Made by a program: the position numbers and the translations under genes. From RGIG5327 sp045612485 (GTDB lineage Bacteria; Verrucomicrobiota; Lentisphaeria; Victivallales; UBA1829), in contig JAZKZE010000096.1 in NCBI GenBank assembly GCA_045612485.1, positions 1 to 30,925 of the forward strand: DNA of 30,925 nt, in the 5' to 3' direction. Of this stretch, positions 14,896 to 24,400 are shown one piece after another. The notes under the pieces are model-generated. The model was not told the origin of the DNA and made no database searches. It was given only the letters and a program-made list of their open reading frames with translations. Positions within the stretch are counted from its first letter, which is position 1; each line of letters begins with the position of its first letter.

Positions 14896-15932
14896 AAAAT
14901 CTTTATATTTGTATTTGCTTGTTTTTTTGTGGAACATTGTTTGCCATTTCAACCAAGGAAAATGAAATGATATTACAGACCCGTGAATTAAAACAGCAAT
15001 GGGAAAATGCTTCAACTGGCATTGTCGGAGATAAGCGAAAAATTGATCTCGAAAAAATTGAACAGCTGCAAAAAGAATATGCAATATCACTTGTCGCACT
15101 TATCACCTACGCCATCAAAGAGGATAACTTCGAACAGGATAATTCTCTGTGGAGTCTTTTACTCAACGATCCAGATTTTCATGTAGATGTAATATCACTA
15201 ACACTCAATACTAATAATTTGTCAGTGACAAAGAGAAAAAATGTGCTGGAAAAGATCATTCGATCAATGGAACACAATGAATTACAGAAATATAATATCA
15301 TTACGTTGAATCGTTTTCTATTAAGTGGAGTAAATGTATTTTTGACTCCAGAGCAAGAATATAGAATTGTTACACTTATTCTTAATTGCCCAAAATTATC
15401 ACTCCTATTTTGTGGAGCATTCCCGAATGAACAAAGAATCGACTCATATCTATGGGCGCAAGCATCTGAACTTGATAATCAATTGGCAGAAGGAAAATTT
15501 GTCCCCAAAGCGTGGCTTGCATTATGTATGCTAGCCAGTCGTAAAGATGTCAAAGCTCTTGAAAAAGTTCTTGCCATCGCGGATAAAATACCTGTCGTAA
15601 ATGTATTTTCTTTGAATATGATTCCTTTGGGTTTAGCCATGATTGGCAGTCAAAAAACAGTTGAAAGACTTGCTGAAATGCAGAAGAGCAACTTAAAAAC
15701 AATGATTGATGATGATGCAGTACCTTCACAAACGCAACTTTGTCATACGGCAGCAAGTTCTCTCGGGTTAATCTTCGATGGGTTTCCACAGTACAGTTTT
15801 TATTCTGATTTTTCAACAGCCGACAATCAAAAATGTATTACTTGGATGAAGCAAAATGGCAACAAAATTGTTATTAATAATAAAGATTGGCGCTTTTTCT
15901 ATACCAATACATTATTGGGTAATATAGAATAA
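14892..15932 (+). CDS. exported protein of unknown function
   Basis: 346 residues from ATG 14892, overlapping the peptidase stop by ATGA; a start 15 bases earlier is less plausible. The N-terminus is a Sec signal peptide (MKNLYICICLFFCGTLFA, cleavage after LFA). The rest looks alpha-helical with short regular helices (TPEQEYRIVTLILNCPKLSL, KDVKALEKVLAIADKIP), suggesting an alpha-solenoid/HEAT-like fold, but no family is recognised. Codons are richer in A/T third positions than in the flanking operons, consistent with horizontal origin. Tight coupling to the metzincin-like peptidase suggests it is a partner, substrate, inhibitor or immunity protein for it; this is inference only. Confidence 0.6.
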   Translation: MKNLYICICLFFCGTLFAISTKENEMILQTRELKQQWENASTGIVGDKRKIDLEKIEQLQKEYAISLVALITYAIKEDNFEQDNSLWSLLLNDPDFHVDVISLTLNTNNLSVTKRKNVLEKIIRSMEHNELQKYNIITLNRFLLSGVNVFLTPEQEYRIVTLILNCPKLSLLFCGAFPNEQRIDSYLWAQASELDNQLAEGKFVPKAWLALCMLASRKDVKALEKVLAIADKIPVVNVFSLNMIPLGLAMIGSQKTVERLAEMQKSNLKTMIDDDAVPSQTQLCHTAASSLGLIFDGFPQYSFYSDFSTADNQKCITWMKQNGNKIVINNKDWRFFYTNTLLGNIE

Positions 15933-16211
15933 GAAACCCTGCTCAAGTTAAATACATAATGGCAATAGGGGTTTAGTGTTGCCAGTTTTTTGCGGTTTTC
16001 TAAGCAGAATCTTAATATAAGGCAAAATAGTAAAATTGCAAGAAAAAACCTTAAGCGGTTGCAAAAGTCGTCAGCCATTTTTCAGAATGGTAAATTTGAG
16101 CGGTGCAGATTTCAAAAAAAACTAACAGCCGACCAAGAATTTCTGCTTAACGGAGAATTTAGGAGAATATTTCTTTGAAATCAAACTCATCATCAAACTT
16201 GAAAATCTTTT

Positions 16212-16266
16212 GTCATCGTGAGCGTAGAGATGGCATAAGTCAAATTTGTTCTACGCCCACTATGAC
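16212..16266. ncRNA. long imperfect hairpin, possible end of a small RNA
   Basis: Arms GTCATcGTGaGCGTAGA (16212-16228) and TCTACGCcCACtATGAC (16250-16266) pair over 15 bp with two single mismatches around a 21-base loop. A strong intrinsic terminator follows five bases later, though no protein gene ends here. No known RNA family is recognised. Confidence 0.45.
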
Positions 16267-16271
16267 ATTTC

Positions 16272-16297
16272 AGCCACTCATTTGAGTGGCTTTTTTG
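16272..16297 (+). terminator. strong intrinsic terminator
   Basis: AGCCACTCA (16272-16280), TT, TGAGTGGCT (16283-16291), then a T run. The nearest upstream gene ends 340 bases earlier, so it may terminate that operon or an independent small RNA. Confidence 0.85.
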
Positions 16298-16414
16298 TTG
16301 CCTTTTTTTCGGGGTGATTTTCACCTCAAAACTCATTTCTTATCGTCCATCCGACCCGCTTGAGATGAGTCGAAACCTCTAAAACAGGTGTTTTCTATAA
16401 CTTTTACAGATTTC

Positions 16415-16434
16415 GAGGGGGACTTGACCCCCTC
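16415..16434. repeat. G/C-arm hairpin
   Basis: GAGGGGG-ACTTGA-CCCCCTC is a perfect 7-bp stem in otherwise AT-rich DNA; a second C5 run follows at once. Similar G5/C5 hairpins are seen near mob genes and ends of mobilizable elements, but no mob gene is present. Confidence 0.45.
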
Positions 16435-16832
16435 TCAAATCCCCCTCAAACGCAAAGTTGAGTTCGCAAAACTCTATACTACCCATTTTTGATTTCTGCG
16501 AACATGAATTTGTGTACATTGTAAAGGCTCGATCCATTTTGGCGCACTGGTTCTATGTGACAAAATAAAGCAGATGAGAGAGCTCTTTTCAGTCAACATA
16601 TATTTGACACGCTTTTTGCTATTTCAGAAATAGGGACACAGAAATTAACTTCAGTCACGTACATCACGGAGGTACAAAATGAAGAAAACGTAAATATATA
16701 ACTTAAAAAAACTAATATTGTATTTTAATGATACCTGTTTTTCTGATATCGACGGACTGTATATCCGGTAGGAAATTTTATACAGGGGAATCCAACCGGA
16801 AGGATTTTTAATGTGAAATCTGCAATAAAAGA

Positions 16833-16860
16833 TTGTATTTTCATGATTTTATGATATATT
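16833..16860 (+). promoter_or_regulatory. promoter of the eight-gene GTPase/motor operon
   Basis: TTGTAT (16833-16838), 16-base spacer, TATATT (16855-16860), 55 bases before the first ATG. It is the only good promoter seen ahead of the operon. Confidence 0.6.
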
Positions 16861-16915
16861 TCCATAGAAGATCGTACATACAGAAAAAATAATAAATTCA
16901 GACAGGAAGGGACGT

Positions 16916-18616
16916 ATGATAGCTGTTGCCTGCCCGGTATGCGGGCTTATGTATAAACTGGATGATAAATTTGCCGGTAAAAAAGTCGCATGCGGAAAAT
17001 GTGATACCCGTTTTACTGTGGAAAACGTTAAAGAAGCTGTTCCTGTACCTGTTCAGGTTCAGGTCGTACCGCCCCGTCCGGAGACTCCTCCTGCTGAAAC
17101 TTCTGATTATAATCAGGGACCAAGTACATGGATCACTTGTCCCCATTGCTGGAAAAGGTTCGATTACAAAGAAGTCAACTATATTTCAAGACATCTGGAT
17201 CTTCTGGGGGATCCTGTTCTGGGAGTCGATGCCCAGAAAAGATTTCTTCCTGTCAAATTTTCCGGAATGGGGATGGCAATAGATGAACGGGGGATGGAAT
17301 GTCCGGAAAAGGCATGTCCCCACTGTCATTTGAGAATCCCGGAATCTGTTATGGAGCTTCCTTCAAGTATTTTTTCCATTGTGGGAGCCCCCTCCAGCGG
17401 AAAATCCTATTTCCTGACTACCATGCTGTGGAAGATAAGACGCGCTCTTCCCCATTATTTCGAGTTTAATATCGGGGATGTGGATTCGTCATTCAATTCT
17501 GTTCTCAATGAGTATGAAAGTATTCTTTTTATGAACAATCATCCGGATCAGCTTGTCTCTCTTCCCAAAACAGAATTGCAGGGAAGCGGTTATACCAATC
17601 AGATCATGATGAACGGTTTTCCTGTTGACCTTCCCAAACCCTTTATTTTTGCCCTTACCCCCATGCCGGGACATTCCCGGTATAAAAAGGACCGTAAGGA
17701 ACTGGAAAGAAATATCATCCTTTATGACAACGCCGGGGAACATTTTCAGCCGGGGCATGAATCGGTAAATAATCTTGCTACAAACCATCTTGCTTTTTCT
17801 GACGGTATCATTTTTGTTTATGACCCTCTCCGGGATGCACAGATGCAGAAATACTGTTCCAAAGATGATCCGCAATTCCAGCAGGAATCCACAAATCAGC
17901 TTGCTCTTTTCTATGAAATGGCATCAAGAGTCAGAAAATTCTCCGGTTTGCAGGCAGCAGACAAGTACCGGCAGCCGCTTATCGTTGCTGTTGCCAAATT
18001 TGATGTGCTGAAGGAGAGTTTGAAGCTGAATCCCGAAAATGAAGAATTCCTGCAATATGATGAAGAGAAAATGGAATATAAACTGGATTTGCATAACATC
18101 ACCAATATGAGTTTCCTTCTGCGGGAAAAATTACTGGAGATCACGCCGGAATTTGTAGGCGCGGCGGAAAGTTTTTCGGAGACCGTTTATTTTGTGCCTG
18201 TGAGTGCATTCGGTTCCTCTCCCCGGAAAATTGAAAATCCCGTTCAGGAAAACGATCCGTACAGAAAACAGGTGCTGGGGGTCATTCCCGGGGAACTGCA
18301 CTCTTTCTGGGTGGAAGTACCTTTCCTGCTGCATCTCTATCTGCATGGACTTATTTCCGCTAAAACGATTTCCGATAAACCTGCTGAAAATATCCAACGC
18401 TTCAGATTTTCTGAAAATACCGTCACTTTTTCCTTCCCCGGAAGCCGGCGCAGGCATGAACTGCCCAGGATCTACTGGGGGATGACGCTATTCGATGCGG
18501 AAAGCGGAAAACTCTATACACTGCCGGCTCCGGATAATTACAACGGAAATTCCGGTACATATAAAGCTGCCTCCCTTGATGAACAGATCGATACAGATTT
18601 CTGGTCGGAACAGTAA
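16916..18616 (+). CDS. zinc-ribbon GTPase (DO-GTPase-like), first gene of the operon
   Basis: 566 residues; AGGAAGG lies 6 bases before the ATG. N-terminal MJ0042-type zinc ribbon: CPVC (Cys6, 9) and CGKC (Cys26, 29), then a Pro/Val linker. A second, split zinc ribbon follows: CPHC (Cys75, 78) and CPHC (Cys134, 137), with about 55 residues between. The P-loop GAPSSGKS spans 157-164; the Walker B/switch-like ILYDNAG ends at 274; the base-specificity motif appears as AKFD (360-363), a variant of NKxD. No TM segment, so cytoplasmic. The split zinc ribbon directly before the P-loop is what I recall for the DO-GTPase2 family named in surveys of NTP-dependent bacterial conflict systems. The next gene encodes a GAP1-type protein, the usual partner. 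I infer a GTP-dependent switch governing the membrane complex downstream. Confidence 0.8.
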   Translation: MIAVACPVCGLMYKLDDKFAGKKVACGKCDTRFTVENVKEAVPVPVQVQVVPPRPETPPAETSDYNQGPSTWITCPHCWKRFDYKEVNYISRHLDLLGDPVLGVDAQKRFLPVKFSGMGMAIDERGMECPEKACPHCHLRIPESVMELPSSIFSIVGAPSSGKSYFLTTMLWKIRRALPHYFEFNIGDVDSSFNSVLNEYESILFMNNHPDQLVSLPKTELQGSGYTNQIMMNGFPVDLPKPFIFALTPMPGHSRYKKDRKELERNIILYDNAGEHFQPGHESVNNLATNHLAFSDGIIFVYDPLRDAQMQKYCSKDDPQFQQESTNQLALFYEMASRVRKFSGLQAADKYRQPLIVAVAKFDVLKESLKLNPENEEFLQYDEEKMEYKLDLHNITNMSFLLREKLLEITPEFVGAAESFSETVYFVPVSAFGSSPRKIENPVQENDPYRKQVLGVIPGELHSFWVEVPFLLHLYLHGLISAKTISDKPAENIQRFRFSENTVTFSFPGSRRRHELPRIYWGMTLFDAESGKLYTLPAPDNYNGNSGTYKAASLDEQIDTDFWSEQ

Positions 18617-18633
18617 AAAGCGGATACCGTTCT

Positions 18634-21396
18634 ATGGCTTACGAACTTGTTTACACGTCGGCTCCGGCAGGATTGGTACGGGGCAGTTCCGGTTTTTGTG
18701 TAGTAGCCTGTACCCGGGGACTTGGGCCGCGGCTTGTTGTAACATTGGAAGGGTTGAGTGCATATAAGCCGCTTTATCCTCATTATGCGCCCAATGCTCA
18801 GGATAATCCTGTTTCCCGGTCCCATTATCTCTATGAGGCAAATGGCGAAACCCAGCATATTCTGAGCAGGATATGTTTTAACGGAGTGGATCATACCCAG
18901 CGGTCAAATAAATTGGCATCCCATCTGGTTTTGAGTAAAAGAGAAACCATTCTTGCCAATGGTGGACCGCCTTCTGTTTTACTGCACGGGGAGTTATTTA
19001 AAGATGCAGACTGGGAAATCATTGCACAGTATTTTCCCACCCAGAAAACAATACCCGCTACTCTGCCTCATCAGGGAAGATGTGTGACATGGGAAAGTAT
19101 TATGGGGGATGCCGGCTGGGCGGGGTATCTGGCACAGCTGTATATGGAAAATCCGGGAAGAAATGTTTATATAGCCTATCTTCCGGAACAGAATCCCCTT
19201 ATCCTGCCTTTACTGCATGAAGCTGTATCACTTCTTCCGGAAGAAATGCGCTGGAAGGTAACTTTCAGCACTTACTTTGTAAATCTCCCTGCCGGAATGA
19301 GCTGTTCCTGGAGATGCTGTCCTGTGGATTCCGATGCGCTGCGTGCTGCCCGCCGTTCCCCGTTGAATGTCATTATTGATATTTCTGCACCGCAAAATCT
19401 GGATAAAAACGGAGTGTTGATCACATTGGCACGAACGGGAAAAGAGAGTATTGTTTCCCCGCAGAATACGATACAGGTTTCCGGCAGTCCGGTGCAGAAG
19501 GCGCATGTGGAAGAGGAGGAGGTCGTACGTCTGGCTGTTCCTGAAGGGGAGAAAGGAAATAATTTTGTATCGGAAGAATCGGCAATCCGGCTTGATGTAA
19601 ACCGGTATTCCGGGAAAAATACCACTTGGCAGATGGAGGCCGGCAGACAGGAAAAGAGCCGCTCCGGCTTGATTGCTGTTGCGGCAGTTTGTATCATGTT
19701 GATAATGGCGGCTGCCGCATACGGAGTTTTTTATTCTGTCGATCATATAAAAAACAGACAGATTTATACTCAGAAAAATGCTGAATGTGTCACCTTGTCT
19801 GAAACACTGTCAGATGTGGAGAAAAGACGGGTGGCTATTGCAGTAAAAAGGGATGATGTGCGTACTGAAGAAAAAGTGGATGAGCTGATTTCTGAAATAA
19901 AAGATCTGATGATCGTTTTGGAAACGGTCAGGGAAGGTGCGGGCAAATTAAAGAAATTTCAGCCACTTTTTGTGAAATATCAGAAAAAAAGTTTTCCGGG
20001 AGAAAAAAACAGAACTCCGGAGGGATTGGAGAATTTCTGCAAGAAGGTAAATTCGTTGCTGGAACAGGAGTTAAGGCTTCTTGAGAAGAAAAAAGAAAAA
20101 ATGATCGGGCGGAAAAAGAAACTTGAAGCGAAAAACAATGTTTCAGGCAGAAAGCAAAACGGAACCCCGGAAAAAAAAGAGAAAAAAGCGGAAAAAGCGG
20201 AAAAAGTCCCTGCGAAGGAACTGAACGCTGTTCCGGTGAAAAAAGTTCTCAATACAGAAAGAAAAAAAGAGCCCTTGCAGACAAATATCCATCTGCCGGA
20301 AGATGATATCCGTTATCTGTGGAAACATTCAGCAAAATTCCACAGGAAAAATAATAATAAAAATGAAACAATTGAGATCCGTATCGGAAATGCAAAACCC
20401 GAAGATGTGAAGATCGCAATACTGCCGGAGGTGAAACTGTTCAGAAAAGCCGGTTCTGTGATCCGAATCGAAAATGAACATGGCCAGGAAGTATTTCTGA
20501 AAACCCGGTATGTACCGGGAAAAGTCGTGTTCAGGTTTCAGAATGAACGTTCTTTACCTGAGGATAAAGATGTTCTTATTTGTATCGGCAAAAAAAAGGA
20601 ATTGCCGCTGTTTTTCCGGCTGGAGACTTCAAAAATATGTTTAGCCCGGGCAAAGGATGCGAAAAATCTGAATATCAAATTTGAAGATGAAAAACGGAAC
20701 GTGAGAATCCTTATACCGGAAAATGTTTTGCTTATACCGGAAAAATGTTATAATAAACACAATATTCCCTTGCGTACAAAAGCCGTGTTGAAAATGAGAA
20801 CCGGAGAGAATCGGAAAGTAACAGAATTCCAACGGCACAAAGGCGGAAGCTTTGTTGCGGAGATCGCCTATGATGAAGCACTGAAGGAGAACCGGGAAAA
20901 ACTCAATGAACTTATGAGAATCAAGGTTCAAATAGAGAAGAATATCGCAAAATACATCCGGTATGTTCCGGAAGACAAAAGGGGGAAGGAACAATATAAG
21001 AAGTTCATGCGATTGAAAAAAATTGTAGAGAGTCCGGTTATCTGCCGGAAAATTTCCAATAAACTGAAATACCAACCGGATAAGCCTGAAATCAATGCCT
21101 GGAAATTACGGAAAATGATTACAGGTAAGATGAAAGAAGTACCGGATATAAAAACATGGATCGAAAATTATGATGCACTGATGGAATGTAAAGATGAACT
21201 TGTAAAGATCATACTCGATGGGGTGCCGTTGGAAACTTTGTTTCCCGGAAGTTATTCCGGTACTTTTGAAAAAGAAAAGAGTGATGTTGAAATACAATAT
21301 GAAAAGCTTCAGCAGAAAATGAAAGATGAGATATATTCCGGTATGCTGCTGCTTGATAAATATGAACAATTTACAATCAGAGAACTTATTCAGTGA
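18634..21396 (+). CDS. GAP1-N2-like GTPase-associated protein with TM helix and coiled-coil tail
   Basis: 920 residues, starting 17 bases after the GTPase stop. Residues 1-240 resemble the GAP1-N2 domain (GTPase-associated protein 1): ELVYTSAPAGLVRGSSGFCVV at the N-terminus (an x-G-x-x-G-F motif), SHYLYEANGE, RSNKLASHLVL, and RWKVTFSTYF..LPAG..CSWR near 206-227. After an acidic linker comes one TM helix (344-367, SGLIAVAAVCIMLIMAAAAY), so the GAP1 part is cytoplasmic and the C-terminal 550 residues extracytoplasmic. That tail has coiled coils (400-530, with a KKEKKAEKAEKV stretch), a probable beta-rich region (about 560-760) and another helical region. The stable pairing with a zinc-ribbon GTPase supports a sensor/regulator role. 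The TM-coiled-coil fusion is less usual for GAP1 proteins as far as I know. The start lacks a strong ribosome site. Confidence 0.75.
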   Translation: MAYELVYTSAPAGLVRGSSGFCVVACTRGLGPRLVVTLEGLSAYKPLYPHYAPNAQDNPVSRSHYLYEANGETQHILSRICFNGVDHTQRSNKLASHLVLSKRETILANGGPPSVLLHGELFKDADWEIIAQYFPTQKTIPATLPHQGRCVTWESIMGDAGWAGYLAQLYMENPGRNVYIAYLPEQNPLILPLLHEAVSLLPEEMRWKVTFSTYFVNLPAGMSCSWRCCPVDSDALRAARRSPLNVIIDISAPQNLDKNGVLITLARTGKESIVSPQNTIQVSGSPVQKAHVEEEEVVRLAVPEGEKGNNFVSEESAIRLDVNRYSGKNTTWQMEAGRQEKSRSGLIAVAAVCIMLIMAAAAYGVFYSVDHIKNRQIYTQKNAECVTLSETLSDVEKRRVAIAVKRDDVRTEEKVDELISEIKDLMIVLETVREGAGKLKKFQPLFVKYQKKSFPGEKNRTPEGLENFCKKVNSLLEQELRLLEKKKEKMIGRKKKLEAKNNVSGRKQNGTPEKKEKKAEKAEKVPAKELNAVPVKKVLNTERKKEPLQTNIHLPEDDIRYLWKHSAKFHRKNNNKNETIEIRIGNAKPEDVKIAILPEVKLFRKAGSVIRIENEHGQEVFLKTRYVPGKVVFRFQNERSLPEDKDVLICIGKKKELPLFFRLETSKICLARAKDAKNLNIKFEDEKRNVRILIPENVLLIPEKCYNKHNIPLRTKAVLKMRTGENRKVTEFQRHKGGSFVAEIAYDEALKENREKLNELMRIKVQIEKNIAKYIRYVPEDKRGKEQYKKFMRLKKIVESPVICRKISNKLKYQPDKPEINAWKLRKMITGKMKEVPDIKTWIENYDALMECKDELVKIILDGVPLETLFPGSYSGTFEKEKSDVEIQYEKLQQKMKDEIYSGMLLLDKYEQFTIRELIQ

Positions 21397-21404
21397 GGTG
21401 AAAT

Positions 21405-24400
21405 ATGCATAATTATCATCAATTGCTGGTCAGAATAAAGTCTTTTCTGAATTCTTCAGAACTGATCGATTCCCCCACAGCGCGGGAGCTTTATTCTGCT
21501 TATTGCCAGTTGAGCAATCAGACTGCCCGGAGACTTGTCGAGAGTGAGATCCTTTTGCAGAAAAAGCAGAAAATCGAGGCTGTTGTACTTGCACAGCAGG
21601 TACCGCCGCTTCTTGACGTGATTGATTCTCTTCAATTCCCTGAACGGAAACTATTCATGATCCTTGCCGATCTTTATGACTGGACGATGCCTGATGAAAT
21701 ATCCGGTGAGGCAGTGAGAAATTTGAGGAAGGCGATTTCCGGAATGGATGATCTGCGGCCTCTGCTTACAGAGTTCCGCCGTATTGCAAGAACGGATCAG
21801 GTGAATAATAAATTGCATCTGCTCCGGGAGATCTACCGTATAGATCACGAAAATCCGGAGTGGAAACAGCCCCTTACCGAGGTGGAAAATCAATATGTGT
21901 CCAAATTGATCACGGAAGCACAGCAGATGATCCTGAATAAAGATTTCAACAGGCTTGAAGAAATCTATGAGGAGTTCAGGAATTCCTCCTGGCATGTGAC
22001 GATCCCCACGATCGTGCTTCAGAAAATAGAAAAACTGGTTGTGCAGCACAGAAATGAAGTGATCCGGAAAACTGCCGCTGATATTATGGAAAAGATCAAT
22101 TTTTCTTATGCAGCATTTGATCTGCCGGCACTGGAAGATGCAATTTTCTGCTGGAATGAACATTGTAAAAAATATAATTATACACCCGGAGAAAATGAGG
22201 CATTGCAATTCAGGGAAGCCAATGCATATCTTATGGATGAAAAGAAAAAGCAGAAGGCTCTTCAGGAACATTTGAAGGTGCTGGATCATGTGATCGCTCT
22301 TATCAATGGGGAAGCAACGCTGCAGCAGGTGGAAAAAGAGTTTTCCGCTGCCCGTGGATCGGGATTTGATATTCCGGATCATATTACAGAGCGTGTGGAA
22401 AAATACCGCAGGGACATTGAAAGGGAAAGACGCATGGGAGTCATTCTCAAATCAATGAAGATCATCGGGTGTGTTACAGTTCTGATCGTGATCATAATCA
22501 GCTGTGCTGTATGGGCGATCCAGATCATGACTGAAAAATCCCTGGCAGGCAACCTGGAAGCAGCAGTAAAAAGTGAAAATATTGATTCCGCACATGCTCT
22601 TCTCCGGGAGATCGAAAACAAATATCCGGAATTGGCAGGCCGTTCTGAAATAGCCCGGGCAAAAGCCTCCCTGCATGCACTGGAGGAGAAGGAGAAGGCA
22701 AGGATCAGGGAATTTGAAAAATTGACCGGTGAATTTGATTCTTTGAAGAAACAGTGGCCTCCGGATAAAAATCTGAAAAATAAACTTGCCCGTTTGCAGA
22801 AGATCGCCAGGAGCAATATTGAAAAGAATCATGTGGAGGAACTGCGGTACTGGATCGAAGACACTTTCAAACGGTATGCGGCAGAAGCAGATGAGCTTTA
22901 CCTGAAAAAGATCGCTTTATTGAAACAGCAGCGGGATGAGTTGCTTGAATCGCTGAAGAAAGAGGATTTTTTCCGGGCGGAAAAGGTTCTGGCGGAACTG
23001 GAGAATACGCATAGAGAGATCTCTGCAATAAAGGATGTAAATAAGGATCTTACGGCAGATAACGGGGAGTTGATGAAATCGGTCCTGTCTATGCGGACGA
23101 TGTTCCTGAACCGGCAGATGAGCTATAAAGAGAGAGCGCAAGCCAGAAAAAATATTATTGCTTCCGGAAATCTGACCGCTATGGAAATCGCTTTGCAAAC
23201 CTATGAAAAGAAACTGGATACAAAGGCTGATAAGGCGGAACTGGATTCTATAAAGGCAAGTTTGAATGCAATTTCCTGTCTGAAGGAGATCCTGAAATAT
23301 CAGAGCAGCCGTTTCCTGACTGTTTCAGAAGCCTTTTCCGGATATTCCTATTTTGCAGATATTCCCTTTTATGACAACCATAAAAAGACTCTTGCCGGAG
23401 TTTATGATGTGCTGAAAGGAACTTTTGACAGTTTGCAGAAAAATGTCAATAAAAGGAATCTGGTTTTTGTCCGGCTCAAGTCCGGTTCTTCCTTTATTGA
23501 TATTTATGCTGACTCCAAGCGTCTGTTCAGTATGTTGAGGCAGGAAAGATATGATATCACCTTGCATGATATGGATGGCCGTCAGATCGTCCTGTCTGCT
23601 CCCCGAACAGGGAAAACGCTGAATCTTAATGCTGTTTCTGTCTCAATAGACGGTACAGTATCCAGGGGGTGCTCTCTTGTTTACCCCGGGACTTTTACCA
23701 CCCGTGCGATCCGGGAATCCCGGGCTCCGCATCAGATCCTCATAGAAAAGTTTTTCCGGAGCAGCAACAGGTCCGGTATGACAGATCCAGTTGCCGTGAA
23801 TATGGCTTTCCTGAAAGAGATCTGGCAGAGTGAATTCTGTTCCATGTACTGGAAGATGAGATTGGCTGTCCGGATCCTGGAGCCGCTTGCCGGTATAGAC
23901 CTTTCTCCGGATAAAACCTTTGTGAAGTTAAATGAAGAACTGCAGAAACTTATGGAACTGGATAATGCTGCCGGTGATCCTTTGAAGAATAAATTCCTTG
24001 CGGAAAAGACGGAACTGTTCTTTAAAAAGTATGATTTTTCTGTTTTGCAGAAGGCTTATGAGCAGAATAAGTGCATCCGTGATTTTTATTCTGCCTGCCG
24101 GGATTGCAAATTGCAGTATCTGGGAGTTGCTGTAATGGAAGAAGGGCAGCTGAAATTTGTGCCTAATTCAAAATTCAGGGGGAAATCCGCTGAGATACTC
24201 TGCTTTGACGGGGATAATGGAAAATGTATCGTTGTGGGAAAGTATGATAAAAATGGTTTCCTGATCGATGGAAAATACCGGAATAAGATCGCCGGCCGTA
24301 TTCTGTTCACTTCCGTACGGGAGGATTTTTTCAACGAAAACTTCAGCCGGTTGAAAATTACACTGGGCGATGCCGGACTTCAAAATATCGTCTATCCTGA

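Larger units (their letters stand above)
15933..16832. other. gene-poor region: orphan hairpin and terminator, G/C hairpin, aborted leader ORF
   Basis: No gene of normal size is convincing; a 62-codon frame at 15990 starts with TTG, is very basic and has no ribosome site. The region holds the structures at 16212-16297 and 16415-16434. A strong ribosome site GGAGG precedes ATG at 16679, but that frame stops after four codons (MKKT), like the first residues of PVC-group prepilin genes. Confidence 0.5.

Noticed and set aside
15990..16178. 62-codon basic ORF after the exported protein
   Set aside because: TTG start, no Shine-Dalgarno, Lys/Arg/Phe-rich composition typical of AT-rich noncoding DNA.
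16212..16297. Integron attC site or CRISPR leader
   Set aside because: No conserved GTTRRRY/RYYYAAC boxes and no integrase, no repeat-spacer array or cas gene in the window.
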